Source: Trebonia sp035294225
Lineage (GTDB): Bacteria > Actinomycetota > Actinomycetes > Streptosporangiales > Streptosporangiaceae
NCBI GenBank assembly: GCA_035294225.1
Contig: DATGLH010000040.1
Location: 1-45,490, forward strand
Direction: 5' to 3'
Length of the DNA stretch: 45,490 nt
Below, in pieces: positions 7,577 through 15,364 of the stretch; position 1 is the first letter of the stretch; each line of letters begins with the position of its first letter. The translations under genes and the position numbers were made by a program. The notes below the pieces were generated by a model, which was not told the origin of the DNA, did no database searches, and worked only from the letters and a program-made list of their open reading frames with translations.

Positions 7577-8776
7577 TCACTTGCTGAACGTGGCGTGGTC
7601 GGCCGCGGCCGTCACCGTCAGGCCCTGCGCGTTGAGTGACAGGCCGGTTATGCGCAGGCTGGCCGGGACCCCCTGCGGGAGGCTGAACGAGAAGTCGGCG
7701 AACGAGCCCAGCAGCCCGCTCAGCGGGCTGCCGTTGTCCAGCAGCCTGACGCTGATCTGCCGGGGCCCTGTCTGCGAGATCTGCGCTTCCTCGGTATCGA
7801 TGGAGTTCCCGGCGATGCTGGCGGTGATCTTCAGCTTGTCCGTCCCGTCGGGGGTCATCGTGATGCCGGTCCCGTTGCCGAGTCCGGCGGCGTCGGCGAG
7901 CGCGGAGAACGCCGTGAACAGCGTCAGGCTGACGTGGTCGACCGTGGCGCCGTTGAAGGACGAGTTGAGGTGCATCCCGGTCAGCGTCCCCCTGGCGCTC
8001 GTGATCGTCACCGGGCCGGCCGGGATGTTGCTGGCTGAGATATCGACCTTGCGGAAGTCGCGCGCGGCCAGCTGGGTCAGGAACGGGATCCCCTCGATCG
8101 TGACCGACGGCTTGACCGGAAGGCCGTTCGACACGAACTGATCCGCCATCGCGTTCTCCGTGACCGCCAGCGCCACCCGGTCGCCGATCACCAGCAGGAT
8201 CAGCAAGACGATGAGGGCGAAGAGCGCCATCGTCCAGCGCCGCCGGCGGCGGCGCCGCGGCGCGGGGACGCCGGGGTAGCCCGGATAGGCGTTGCTGCCG
8301 CCGGCCCCCCGGCGCGTCCCGCCGGGCTCCGGTGCCAGGCCCGGTCCTTCCGGCCAGCCGGCTGCCCCGGCCGGGGGATGGGCGGGCTGGCCGGGCCGCG
8401 GCGGCTGGAACGGGGGCTGCGGCGGCTGGAACGGGGGCTGCGGCGGCCGTGCGGGCTGGAACGTGGGCTGAGCGGGCTGGAACGTGGGCTGGGCCCGGGT
8501 CGGTGCCGCCGGCTGAACCGTCGGCTGGGCCCGGGTCGGTGCCGCCGCCGGGGGGTGCGCCGTGTCCGGGCGGCCAGCCGCCGGGGGCTGCGCCGTGTCC
8601 GGGGGGCCGGCGGCCGGGCGGTCCGCCGGCCCCCCGGCCGCGCCCTGGCCGGCCGCGCCCTGGCCGGACACGGCGCCGGGCCGCGCGCTGTCATGCTCCC
8701 GCGGTCCGGGCTGCTCTGGCCCGCCGGCGCCGGCGGGCGCCGGCGGGCTCATCGGCCGGGTCGGATCTGTGCTCAT
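7577..8776 (-). CDS. DUF2993 (LmeA-like) membrane-anchored protein with long Pro/Gln-rich cytoplasmic tail, copy 1
   Basis: A 399-aa paralogue of the following gene. Residues 1-175 are a disordered Pro/Gln/Ala/Gly tail containing repeated AQPTFQP and PPFQPPQ units; a membrane segment follows (about 182-202, MALFALIVLLILLVI) and then a DUF2993 domain with SVTIEGIPFLTQLAARDFRKVDISASN, nearly identical to the same stretch in copy 2. The domain should face outward. The long tail is about 110 residues longer than in copy 2 and arises from a tandem DNA repeat, so its length is probably variable. It is the first gene of the pair; GGGGG precedes the ATG at 8776. Function is inferred only from LmeA: binding of lipids in the cell envelope. 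Confidence 0.87.
   Translation of the reverse strand: MSTDPTRPMSPPAPAGAGGPEQPGPREHDSARPGAVSGQGAAGQGAAGGPADRPAAGPPDTAQPPAAGRPDTAHPPAAAPTRAQPTVQPAAPTRAQPTFQPAQPTFQPARPPQPPFQPPQPPFQPPRPGQPAHPPAGAAGWPEGPGLAPEPGGTRRGAGGSNAYPGYPGVPAPRRRRRRRWTMALFALIVLLILLVIGDRVALAVTENAMADQFVSNGLPVKPSVTIEGIPFLTQLAARDFRKVDISASNIPAGPVTITSARGTLTGMHLNSSFNGATVDHVSLTLFTAFSALADAAGLGNGTGITMTPDGTDKLKITASIAGNSIDTEEAQISQTGPRQISVRLLDNGSPLSGLLGSFADFSFSLPQGVPASLRITGLSLNAQGLTVTAAADHATFSK
8398..8550. repeat. tandem repeat encoding the Pro/Gln-rich tail of the DUF2993 protein
   Basis: Units of about 21 bp built on CTGGAACGGGGGCTGCGGCGG recur from 8404, changing to CTGGAACGTGGGCTG-type units and then to two longer copies of GGCTGGGCCCGGGTCGGTGC near 8490 and 8525. 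They keep the reading frame and yield FQPPQPP and TRAQPT peptide repeats. Confidence 0.65.
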
Positions 8777-9207
8777 TGTCAGCCCCCAGGTCTTGTCGCT
8801 GCCGGCGCGTTCACCTATCGATGAGTATCAGCCCTGTGTTTAAAACGTCTCCCTCGCAGTTATAGTTCACCAGATTCCGGATTTCACGTCCGCGCCCTAC
8901 ACTCAAGGGGACATGGCAACCGGGCAGGCGGTCGACTCTGTGCGACCGTAGTCGGCGCAGGAAGCCGGTACGGTAAGGGACGTGAGCGGACACCGGGGGG
9001 CGCCGGGCGCACGGTCGGCGATACCGTACCCGGTGGCAGGGAGGCAGCCAATGGCCGCGAAAGCGCGTATTGAAGTGTGAGAAGCACAGGCCGCATATAG
9101 AGCACGCACGACATTGAGAAGTCACGATAAACACCAAGAACGCGCAGAAGGCGCAAGCAAGCGTATATGTAACCACAGAAGAGTGACAAGCGGGAGGGAA
9201 TCCGGCG
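8777..9207. other. long, relatively AT-rich divergent intergenic region upstream of the FHA-ABC exporter
   Basis: This 431-bp region separates the divergent DUF2993 and FHA-ABC genes. Frames across it have poor codon bias, so I see no gene. It is distinctly less GC-rich than its flanks. The best promoter for the plus-strand gene is TTGAAG (9070-9075) with CATATA/TATAGA at 9094-9101, an 18-20-base spacing, which is weak. GGGAGGG at 9191-9197 is the ribosome binding site for GTG 9208. A transcript from the candidate promoter would carry a leader of about 100 nt. Confidence 0.5.
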
Positions 9208-11595
9208 GTGGGTAATCAGGTGGCACAGAAACCGTATGCCGCGCCACCGCTGTTGGTACGGACGAGGCGCTCCGATCACCGGCTGGAAAGCGGCACCGAG
9301 TACCGCATCGGGCGCGACCCGGCCGCGGACATCGTGCTGACCGACGCGCGCGTGTCCTGGCGGCACGCCGTCCTGCGGGCAGACGGACGGTGCTGGGTGC
9401 TTGAGGACCTGGGCAGCACCAACGGCACCTACGTGGGAACCGAGCGGACTAACCGCGTCGACATCCGCGCTAACTGCGTGGTCCGGCTCGGCAACCCCGA
9501 AGACGGCCCGCTGCTCCGCTTCGAGCCCCAGCCACCGCGCCCGCCGGAACCCGTGCCGCAGGGCCATGCCGACCTCACGCACCTGCCGAGCGTCGACCGG
9601 CGCCCCACCGCACGGCTCGCGCTGCCGGCCAAGGTCATGCGGATCGGCCGCACCCCGGATAACGACCTCGTGATCTCCGACCTGAGCGTCTCCAGGAAAC
9701 ACGCCGAGCTGCGCAGGTCGCCGGCCGGGCGGTACCAGATCGTCGACCTGGGCAGCCACAACGGCACCTACGTCAACGGCGTGCGTGTCGACCAGGCGGA
9801 AATAAGCGAGGACGACATCATCGGCATCGGCCACGCCACGTTCCGGCTGGCCGGCGGGGAACTGCGGGAGTACGTCGACGACGGCGCGGTCTCATTCGAG
9901 GCACGCGACCTCCTCGTCCAGGTGACGGACAACGGCAAGCCGAAGGTGCTGCTCGAGGGCATCACCTTCCCGCTGCCCGAGCGCTCTTTCATGGCCGTCA
10001 TCGGCCCGGCGGGCGCGGGCAAGTCCACGTTGCTCAACGCGCTGACCGGCAAGCGCCCCGCCACCAAGGGCACAGTGCTGTACGACAACCGCGACCTGTA
10101 CAAGAGCTATGAGGAACTCCGGCACCGGATCGGGCTGGTGCCGCAGCAGTCGGTCACGCACGACCAGCTCACCGCCAGGACCGCGCTCGGCTATGCCGCC
10201 GAGCTCCGGTTCCCCTCCGACACGGGGAAGGCCGAGCGGAGCCAGCGCGTCGAGGAGGTGCTCGCCGAGCTGGAGATGACCCAGCACGGGGACACCCGCG
10301 TCGACCGGCTGTCCGGCGGCCAGAACAAGCGGGTCAACATCGGCCTTGAGTTGCTGACCAGGCCCAGCCTCCTTTTCCTCGACGAGCCGACCTCGCCCCT
10401 CGACCCGCACCTGAAGCGCGAGCTGATGGAACGGATGCGCGCGATGGCCGACAAGAAGGCGGAGAAGGGCCAGTCGGTCGTGGTCATCACGCACGACGTC
10501 GAGCCGAAGCTGCTCGACCTCTGCGACCGGCTGATCGTGCTCGCCCCCGGCGGGAAGATGGCCTACTTCGGCCCGCCGAAGGAGGGCCTGAAGTACTTCG
10601 GCAAGGACGACTGGGCGGATGTCTTCCAGGCGTTCTCCCGCGAGCCCCAGCGTGACTGGATGGGCGAGTACAAGAGATCAGCCGACTACGCGAAGTACGT
10701 GACGGCGCGGATGTCGGCGCCCGTGGCGCAGCCGCTGCCGCCAGGGGCGGAGCAGCGGGCGGAGGCGCCGCCGCCGCGCCAGCGCGGCCGGTTGCGGCAG
10801 CTCTCCACGCTGGGCCGCCGCTATGCGCGGGTGATGTCGGTCGACCGTGGCTACCTGATGTTCACCGCGCTGCTGCCGCTCATCCTCGGCGGCCTCGTCC
10901 GGGCGGTGTCCGGCAGCGGCCTCGGCGGCCCGATGCACTCCAACGCCGGCGCGCAGCAGACGCTGCTGATCCTGGTGATGGCCGCCGCGCTGTCCGGCAT
11001 GGCCAACTCGATCCGCGAGATCATCAAGGAACGGGAGATCTTCGAGCGGGAACGCATGGCCGGGCTCTCGGCCGGCGCCTACCTGTTCTCGAAGGTGCTC
11101 GTCCTCGGCCTGGTCAGCGTGATCCAGACGCTGCTGATCGTCGTCATCGGCCTCGCCGGCAAGCAGATGCCCGCGCATGGCGCGGTGATCGGCGCGGCGT
11201 TCCTTGAGATCGCAATCGCCGTCGCCGTGCTCTGCGTGGTCTCGATGCTCGTCGGCCTCGCGGTCTCCGCCCTGGTCACCAAGCCCGAGCAGACGATGCC
11301 GGCGCTGGTGGTGCTCACCATGGTGCAGGTGGTGCTCTCCGGCGGCGTGTTCCCGCTGAACGGGGCGGCGGGCTGGATCGCCGACATCGCCCCGGCCCGC
11401 TGGGGCCTGGGCGCGCTCGCCTCGACGGCCAACCTGAACGAGATCAACCCGGCGGGCAGCCATCCCGACGCCCTATGGGCCCACACCGCCGCCCAGTGGG
11501 GGACCGACATGGGCGTCCTTGTCGCCATCGGCCTGATCTGCCTGTTCGTGGCCGGCTGGCGGCTCGGCAAGCTCGGCCTGGGCCATCGCAGGTAA
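9208..11595 (+). CDS. FHA-domain ABC exporter, half-size fused ATPase-permease (Rv1747-like)
   Basis: A 795-aa fusion. Two FHA domains come first (about 20-90 with YRIGRDPAADIVL and GSTNGTYV; about 125-215 with MRIGRTPDNDLVIS and GSHNGTYVNG), each reading phosphothreonine. An ABC ATPase follows (about 225-470): Walker A GPAGAGKST with Lys272, signature LSGGQ at 368-372, Walker B Asp392. DEPTSPLDP has Pro where ABCG proteins usually have Gly. The C-terminal ABC2-type permease has about six membrane segments (about 550-790). Mycobacterial Rv1747 has this domain order and is controlled by Ser/Thr kinase phosphorylation of Thr residues bound by its FHA domains; here the linker at about 500-545 is a plausible regulatory region. 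No kinase gene is in the window. The start is GTG 9208 behind GGGAGGG. A strong hairpin follows the stop. Exported substrate unknown. Confidence 0.94.
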   Translation: MGNQVAQKPYAAPPLLVRTRRSDHRLESGTEYRIGRDPAADIVLTDARVSWRHAVLRADGRCWVLEDLGSTNGTYVGTERTNRVDIRANCVVRLGNPEDGPLLRFEPQPPRPPEPVPQGHADLTHLPSVDRRPTARLALPAKVMRIGRTPDNDLVISDLSVSRKHAELRRSPAGRYQIVDLGSHNGTYVNGVRVDQAEISEDDIIGIGHATFRLAGGELREYVDDGAVSFEARDLLVQVTDNGKPKVLLEGITFPLPERSFMAVIGPAGAGKSTLLNALTGKRPATKGTVLYDNRDLYKSYEELRHRIGLVPQQSVTHDQLTARTALGYAAELRFPSDTGKAERSQRVEEVLAELEMTQHGDTRVDRLSGGQNKRVNIGLELLTRPSLLFLDEPTSPLDPHLKRELMERMRAMADKKAEKGQSVVVITHDVEPKLLDLCDRLIVLAPGGKMAYFGPPKEGLKYFGKDDWADVFQAFSREPQRDWMGEYKRSADYAKYVTARMSAPVAQPLPPGAEQRAEAPPPRQRGRLRQLSTLGRRYARVMSVDRGYLMFTALLPLILGGLVRAVSGSGLGGPMHSNAGAQQTLLILVMAAALSGMANSIREIIKEREIFERERMAGLSAGAYLFSKVLVLGLVSVIQTLLIVVIGLAGKQMPAHGAVIGAAFLEIAIAVAVLCVVSMLVGLAVSALVTKPEQTMPALVVLTMVQVVLSGGVFPLNGAAGWIADIAPARWGLGALASTANLNEINPAGSHPDALWAHTAAQWGTDMGVLVAIGLICLFVAGWRLGKLGLGHRR

Positions 11596-11597
11596 GC

Positions 11598-11630
11598 GCT
11601 CCCGCCCGGCCCGCGAGGCCGGGCGGGAGC
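11598..11630 (+). terminator. terminator hairpin after the FHA-ABC gene
   Basis: Starting two bases after the TAA stop, 11598-11611 and 11617-11630 form a perfect 14-bp GC-rich stem with a CGCGA loop and no T-tract, a common actinomycete terminator form. Confidence 0.85.
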
Positions 11631-11711
11631 CGTCACAGGGCCCACCGGCGTCACCGGCCACCCGGCACGTCACCAGCGCCCCGGCGCGGCCCCGGCGCGG
11701 CAGGCCGCCCT

Positions 11712-11766
11712 GATGAGGGCGGTGGCCCACCGCCCTCATCTTCCGGGGGCGGTGGCCCACCGCCCC
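11712..11766. repeat. two tandem palindromes sharing the core GGGCGGTGGCCCACCGCCC
   Basis: The first palindrome (11712-11740) has 14-bp perfect arms, the second (11746-11766) has 10-bp perfect arms, each around a single central base, separated by five bases. They share the core GGGCGGTGGCCCACCGCCC. They sit 49 bp before the MFS exporter start, so they may be a double operator for a dimeric repressor, or a second terminator barrier. The two-copy arrangement before an exporter gene makes an operator attractive, but no regulator gene adjoins. Confidence 0.6.
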
Positions 11767-11814
11767 AAAGCCGGCGCGGGAACACGCCGCACCCGCGCGA
11801 TCTTGTAGTACACC

Positions 11815-13233
11815 GTGAAGGCCGCGATCCCCGCCAAAGCCGTCGTCGGCGCCGTGTACGTCGCGGCGATGTTCCTGAACATCATGGACGCGACGGTGGT
11901 AAATGTGGCGCTGCCCACGCTCAGCCGGTACTTCGCGGTGCCGGCGGCGTCGGTGAGCGGGGTGGCGACCGCGTACCTGGTGGCGCTGGCGGTGGCGATG
12001 CCCGCGTCCGGGTGGGTGGGGGACCGGTTCGGCGCCAGGAGCGTGCTGCTCGGCTCGATCGGGCTGTTCACGGCCGCGTCCGCGCTGTGCGGCACGGCTA
12101 CGTCGCTGCCGGAGCTTGTCGCGCTGCGCGCCGTGCAGGGGATCGGCGGCGGGGTGCTGGTCCCGGTGGGGATGGCGATGATGTTCCGCGCGTTCCCCCC
12201 TGCCGAGCGGATCCGGGCGAACCGGCTGTTCATCGTGCCGACGCTCATGGCGCCCGCGCTGGGACCGGTGATCGGCGGCCTGCTCGTGGACGGGCTGTCC
12301 TGGCGGTGGATCTTCTACATCAACGTGCCCGTCGGGGCGGCGGCGCTGGTCTTCGGCGGGCTGTTCCTGCCCCGCGGTTCCGAACACCGGCCGGGCCGCT
12401 TCGACCTGCCCGGGTTCCTGCTGGCGGGGGCCGGCTTCCCGCTGCTGCTTTACGCACTGTCGACGGGCGCGGTGTCCGGGTGGGCCTCGCCCTCGGTGCT
12501 TGCCACCGGAATGCCCGGCGTGCTGCTGCTCATCCTCTTCGTCGCCGTGGAACTGCGGACCGCCGAGCCGATGCTGCGGCTGCGGATCTATGCCGACCGG
12601 CTGTTCCGCACCACGAACCTGCAACTTGCGTTCGCCGGCGCGGGATTCGTCGGCACCCTGTTCCTCGTTCCCCTGCTGCTGCAAGACGGCCTGGGCTTCA
12701 GCGCGGTGCACTCGGGCCTGTCGACGTTCCCCGAGGCGATCGGCGGCATGACGGGGGTGCAGGTGACCTCGCGGCTGTACAAGCGGGTCGGGCCGCGGCG
12801 CCTGATGGTTGCCGGGATGTGCGGCACCATCGTGACCATCGGCGGGATGGCGCTCGCGGAACCCGGCGACGCGGCGTGGCTGATCCCGGTGCTGATGTAC
12901 TTCACCGGCTGCTCGTTCGGATTCGCGATAGTCCCGTCGCAGACGGCGAGCCTGGCCACGGTGTCCGCGGCGCTGACCGGGCAGGCGTCGACCCTGCTGA
13001 ACACGCTGCGCCAGGCCGGGGGAGCGGCCGGGGTGGCGCTGCTCGGCACCGTGCTCGGCGCGACCCGGCCCGGCCCGCGGGACCTGGGCGGCTACCGGCT
13101 GGCCTTCCTCTGCGCCGCCTCCCTGATGGCGCTCGGCGCGGTCTTCGCCGCGCGGGTGAGCGATGCCGCCGCGGCCCCGACGATGGCCGACGGCACGGAC
13201 GGCTTCCCCGAGGCGGTGCCGGAAGCCGCGTGA
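11815..13233 (+). CDS. MFS drug exporter, DHA2 (EmrB/QacA) family
   Basis: A 472-aa major facilitator protein. MNIMDATVVNVALPTL (first helix, DHA2 motif D1 type) and motif A GDRFGARSVLLGS between helices 2 and 3 identify the drug:H+ antiporter-2 family; GPVIGGLLVD matches motif C in helix 5. About 13-14 hydrophobic segments are present, as expected for DHA2. It exports drugs or metabolites with proton influx across the plasma membrane. The start is GTG 11815, with no evident Shine-Dalgarno, so the start codon is less certain than the family. Two tandem palindromes lie just upstream and could be operators. The C-terminal 25 residues are Ala-rich. No TetR/MarR regulator is adjacent. The dipeptidase gene starts 43 bp later from its own leaderless promoter. 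Confidence 0.92.
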   Translation: MKAAIPAKAVVGAVYVAAMFLNIMDATVVNVALPTLSRYFAVPAASVSGVATAYLVALAVAMPASGWVGDRFGARSVLLGSIGLFTAASALCGTATSLPELVALRAVQGIGGGVLVPVGMAMMFRAFPPAERIRANRLFIVPTLMAPALGPVIGGLLVDGLSWRWIFYINVPVGAAALVFGGLFLPRGSEHRPGRFDLPGFLLAGAGFPLLLYALSTGAVSGWASPSVLATGMPGVLLLILFVAVELRTAEPMLRLRIYADRLFRTTNLQLAFAGAGFVGTLFLVPLLLQDGLGFSAVHSGLSTFPEAIGGMTGVQVTSRLYKRVGPRRLMVAGMCGTIVTIGGMALAEPGDAAWLIPVLMYFTGCSFGFAIVPSQTASLATVSAALTGQASTLLNTLRQAGGAAGVALLGTVLGATRPGPRDLGGYRLAFLCAASLMALGAVFAARVSDAAAAPTMADGTDGFPEAVPEAA

Positions 13234-13264
13234 GGCGGCTCGCCGCGCGCAGCCGGCTGCCCGT

Positions 13265-13276
13265 TACCCTGACTTC
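13265..13276 (+). promoter_or_regulatory. leaderless promoter of the dipeptidase gene (TACCCT-N6-GTG)
   Basis: TACCCT at 13265-13270 lies exactly six bases before GTG 13277, placing the transcription start on the start codon. There is no Shine-Dalgarno. The same spacing recurs at 14889-14900, 15353-15364, 22784-22795 and 44042-44053. No -35 box is obvious, which is normal for such promoters. Confidence 0.6.
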
Positions 13277-14428
13277 GTGACTACAGCCGACGGCTCAGCC
13301 CTCACCGTCGCCCTCGCGCGCGCCATGCTCAGCCGCTTCCCGCTGATCGACGGGCACAACGACCTGCCGTGGGAGATCAGGGAGAAGTTCGGCGGCCTGG
13401 ACCGGATCGACCTGGCCGGGCGGGTCGCCACGACGCACACGGACATCCCGCGCCTGGTCGAGGGGGGCGTGGGCGGCCAGTTCTGGTCGGTCTACGTGCC
13501 GGCGCGGCTGGCCGGCGACGCGGCGGTCACCGCCGTGCTCGAGCAGATCGACCTGGTGCACCGGATGATCCGGCGCTACCCGGACCGATTCCAGCTGGCG
13601 CTCACCGCCGGCGACGTGGCGAAGGCGTTCGCGGCCGGGCGGATCGCCTCGCTGCTCGGCGCCGAGGGCGGCCACTGCATCGGCGGCTCGCTCGGCGTGC
13701 TGCGCTCGCTGTACGCGCTCGGCGTGCGGTACCTGACGCTCACCCACAACTCGAACGTGGGCTGGGCCGACTCGGCGACCGACGAGCCCGGCGTCGGCGG
13801 CCTGAACGACTTCGGCCGCGAGGTCGTGGCCGAGATGCAGCGGCTGGGCATGCTGGTGGACCTGTCGCACGCGGCGCCGTCCACGATGCACGCGGTGCTG
13901 GACGTGGCACGGGCGCCGGTGATCTTCTCGCACTCCTCGGCGCTTGCGCTCTGCGGCAACCCCCGCAACGTGCCCGACGAGGTCCTGAAGCGGCTGGCGG
14001 CGGGTGGCGGCGTGTGCATGGTGACGTTCGTGCCGTTCTTCGTCTCCGCCGAGTGCGACGGCTGGTACCGGGATCTGCGGGCGGAAGCGGAACGACGCGG
14101 GCTTGATCCTAAGGACCTGTCGGCTGTCCATGCCGTGAAGGCCGAGTGGGAGGCAGCACGCCCGGCGCCCGCCGCGACGCTCGCCCAGGTGGCGGACCAC
14201 GTAGACCACGTGCGCGCCGTCGCCGGCGTCGACCACGTGGGGCTCGGCGGTGACTTCGACGGGACCTCCGAGGTCACCGCCGGCCTGCACGACGTATCCC
14301 GCTACCCCGCGCTGTTCGCCGAACTCCAGCGCCGGGGCTGGTCCGAACCCGACCTGGCGGCCCTGGCCGGCGGCAACATCCTGCGCGTCCTGCGCGACGC
14401 GGAGTCCTTCGCCGCCGGCGCCGCCTGA
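13277..14428 (+). CDS. membrane dipeptidase-family (M19) zinc dipeptidase
   Basis: A 383-aa metallopeptidase of the renal dipeptidase (M19, amidohydrolase-fold) family. The binuclear zinc ligands are visible in order: IDGHNDLPW (His and Asp), EGGHCIGG (bridging Glu), VDLSHAAPSTM (His), IFSHSSALALCGNPRN (His) and GLGGDFDG (Asp). These enzymes hydrolyse dipeptides including D-containing ones. There is no signal peptide, so it probably acts in the cytoplasm on imported or turnover dipeptides. The frame is open back to 13163, but that part overlaps the MFS gene; GTG 13277 behind a TACCCT box is the credible start and puts the HxD motif near the N-terminus as usual. It ends in an 18-bp inverted repeat shared with the convergent cupin gene. 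Family call is firm. Confidence 0.93.
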   Translation: MTTADGSALTVALARAMLSRFPLIDGHNDLPWEIREKFGGLDRIDLAGRVATTHTDIPRLVEGGVGGQFWSVYVPARLAGDAAVTAVLEQIDLVHRMIRRYPDRFQLALTAGDVAKAFAAGRIASLLGAEGGHCIGGSLGVLRSLYALGVRYLTLTHNSNVGWADSATDEPGVGGLNDFGREVVAEMQRLGMLVDLSHAAPSTMHAVLDVARAPVIFSHSSALALCGNPRNVPDEVLKRLAAGGGVCMVTFVPFFVSAECDGWYRDLRAEAERRGLDPKDLSAVHAVKAEWEAARPAPAATLAQVADHVDHVRAVAGVDHVGLGGDFDGTSEVTAGLHDVSRYPALFAELQRRGWSEPDLAALAGGNILRVLRDAESFAAGAA

Positions 14429-14462
14429 GGTTCGCGCCGGCCGGCCGGCGCGAACCTCAGGC
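14423..14462. terminator. bidirectional terminator palindrome containing both stop codons
   Basis: Arms 14423-14440 and 14445-14462 are perfect 18-bp complements around CCGG. The left arm contains the dipeptidase stop and the right arm the cupin stop, so both genes end with the identical string GCCTGAGGTTCGCGCCGG. It would form the same hairpin in either transcript. Confidence 0.85.
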
Positions 14463-14888
14463 GGGTTCCATCCCGTAGCGGCTCATCAGGGCGCGCTCTT
14501 CTTCCGGCGCGGGCGGGTTCTCCCGGGACCACAGCTCGTCCAGTTCCGCGAAGTAGGCGTCCATCGCGGGCGCGTGCAGCACGAGCAGCCGCGCGGTCCC
14601 GGCGCCGCCGTTCCCGAACGTATGCGCCGCCCCGCGGGGCACGAGCAGGAAGTCGCCGTGCCGGCCGCTGAACTCGCTGCCGTCCAGCACGAACGTGACG
14701 GTCCCGTCGAGCACGAAGAAGCCCTCCGAGCAGTTGACGTGCCGGTGCGGCGGCGGCCGCCGCCCGCCGGGCGGCAGCGTGCGCTCCATCAGCGAGAAGT
14801 CGCCGTTCGTCTGCCCGGCGACGGCCTTGAACGCCATCACGCTGCCCCGCGCGGTGAAGATCTTCCCCTTGCCCGCCGATACGACCAT
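14457..14888 (-). CDS. cupin-2 domain protein
   Basis: A 143-aa single-domain cupin. The first motif PPPHRHVNCSEGFFVLDGTV contains the two His and Glu metal ligands and the second motif PRGAAHTFGN the last His, so a mononuclear metal site is intact. The fold serves dioxygenases, isomerases and sugar-binding sensors; I cannot choose between them. It lacks a DNA-binding domain and signal peptide. The C-terminal 30 residues are acidic helix (AYFAELDELWSRE). ATG 14888 has no Shine-Dalgarno, but TAGCGT lies six bases upstream, so the mRNA is probably leaderless. It converges on the dipeptidase across a shared palindromic terminator. Confidence 0.88.
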   Translation of the reverse strand: MVVSAGKGKIFTARGSVMAFKAVAGQTNGDFSLMERTLPPGGRRPPPHRHVNCSEGFFVLDGTVTFVLDGSEFSGRHGDFLLVPRGAAHTFGNGGAGTARLLVLHAPAMDAYFAELDELWSRENPPAPEEERALMSRYGMEPA

Positions 14889-14900
14889 AGCCCGACGCTA
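14889..14900 (-). promoter_or_regulatory. leaderless promoter of the cupin gene (TAGCGT-N6-ATG)
   Basis: On the minus strand TAGCGT (14900-14895) is followed by six bases and ATG 14888. Spacing is identical to the other leaderless starts in this window. Confidence 0.55.
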
Positions 14901-14934
14901 GCCCCCGTGCCGGGACCGCGCCAGGCGCCAGCCT

Positions 14935-15316
14935 GCCTTACCAACGAGGGGCGCCACCTGAGCCCCGGGGCGGTCTCGGCGCCGAGCGCGTCCTACAACC
15001 TGGCGGGCACCTACATCGGCCTGGCGAAGGTCCGCCATGAGCTGGCGATCGGCGAGCCGCACCCGCACCTCGCCGCGTGCGTGCAGGGCGAGGCGCTCGC
15101 CGCGGAGGCTATGCGCCAGCGGGCAGGTGGCCGCCATCGGCCGGGTCCGGCAGACCGTGGCCGCCGCCGCGGGAGGCCAGAATCCGGCACCTGTCCAGCG
15201 CGACGGCGGACATCTCATTCGGGGTTACCAGGCAAGGAACCATATCGGCGGCTGCCGGGGGGAGCCTGGCCAGCGAAACCGCCAACACCCTCCGGCTGGG
15301 GCTGGCCCCGGCATAG
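14935..15316 (+). pseudogene. possible decayed gene remnant between the cupin and pgeF genes
   Basis: This stretch has no intact gene but three protein-like segments in successive plus-strand frames: one around 14990-15120 (SYNLAGTYIGLAKVRHELAI, then PHPHLAACVQGEALAAEAMR), a short one near 15110-15180 (SGQVAAIGRVRQTVAAAAGG), and one at 15175-15316 (HLSSATADISFGVTRQGTIS then GGSLASETANTLRLGLAPA, stop TAG 15314-15316). Composition is more natural than in the shadow frames of real genes here, and the segments are collinear, suggesting an old gene broken by two frameshifts. I do not recognise the family. Alternatively this is unrelated non-coding DNA with fortuitous frames. Confidence 0.3.
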
Positions 15317-15352
15317 CCGGCGCGGCCGCCAGTCCCGCGAGGGCGGGTCCGG

Positions 15353-15364
15353 TACCCTTGCGGC
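15353..15364 (+). promoter_or_regulatory. promoter of the pgeF-murL-murD2 operon (TACCCT-N6-GTG)
   Basis: TACCCT at 15353-15358 is six bases from a GTG at 15365, the leaderless layout seen elsewhere here. The GTG does not start pgeF but a ten-codon frame whose stop overlaps the pgeF ATG. The resulting mRNA would have a 32-nt segment before pgeF that contains GGAGGAGG. Confidence 0.55.

Noticed and set aside
8811..9176. Minus-strand 121-codon frame in the FHA-ABC upstream region
   Set aside because: Cys/Arg-rich, no codon bias, no ribosome binding site and located in a promoter-containing divergent spacer.
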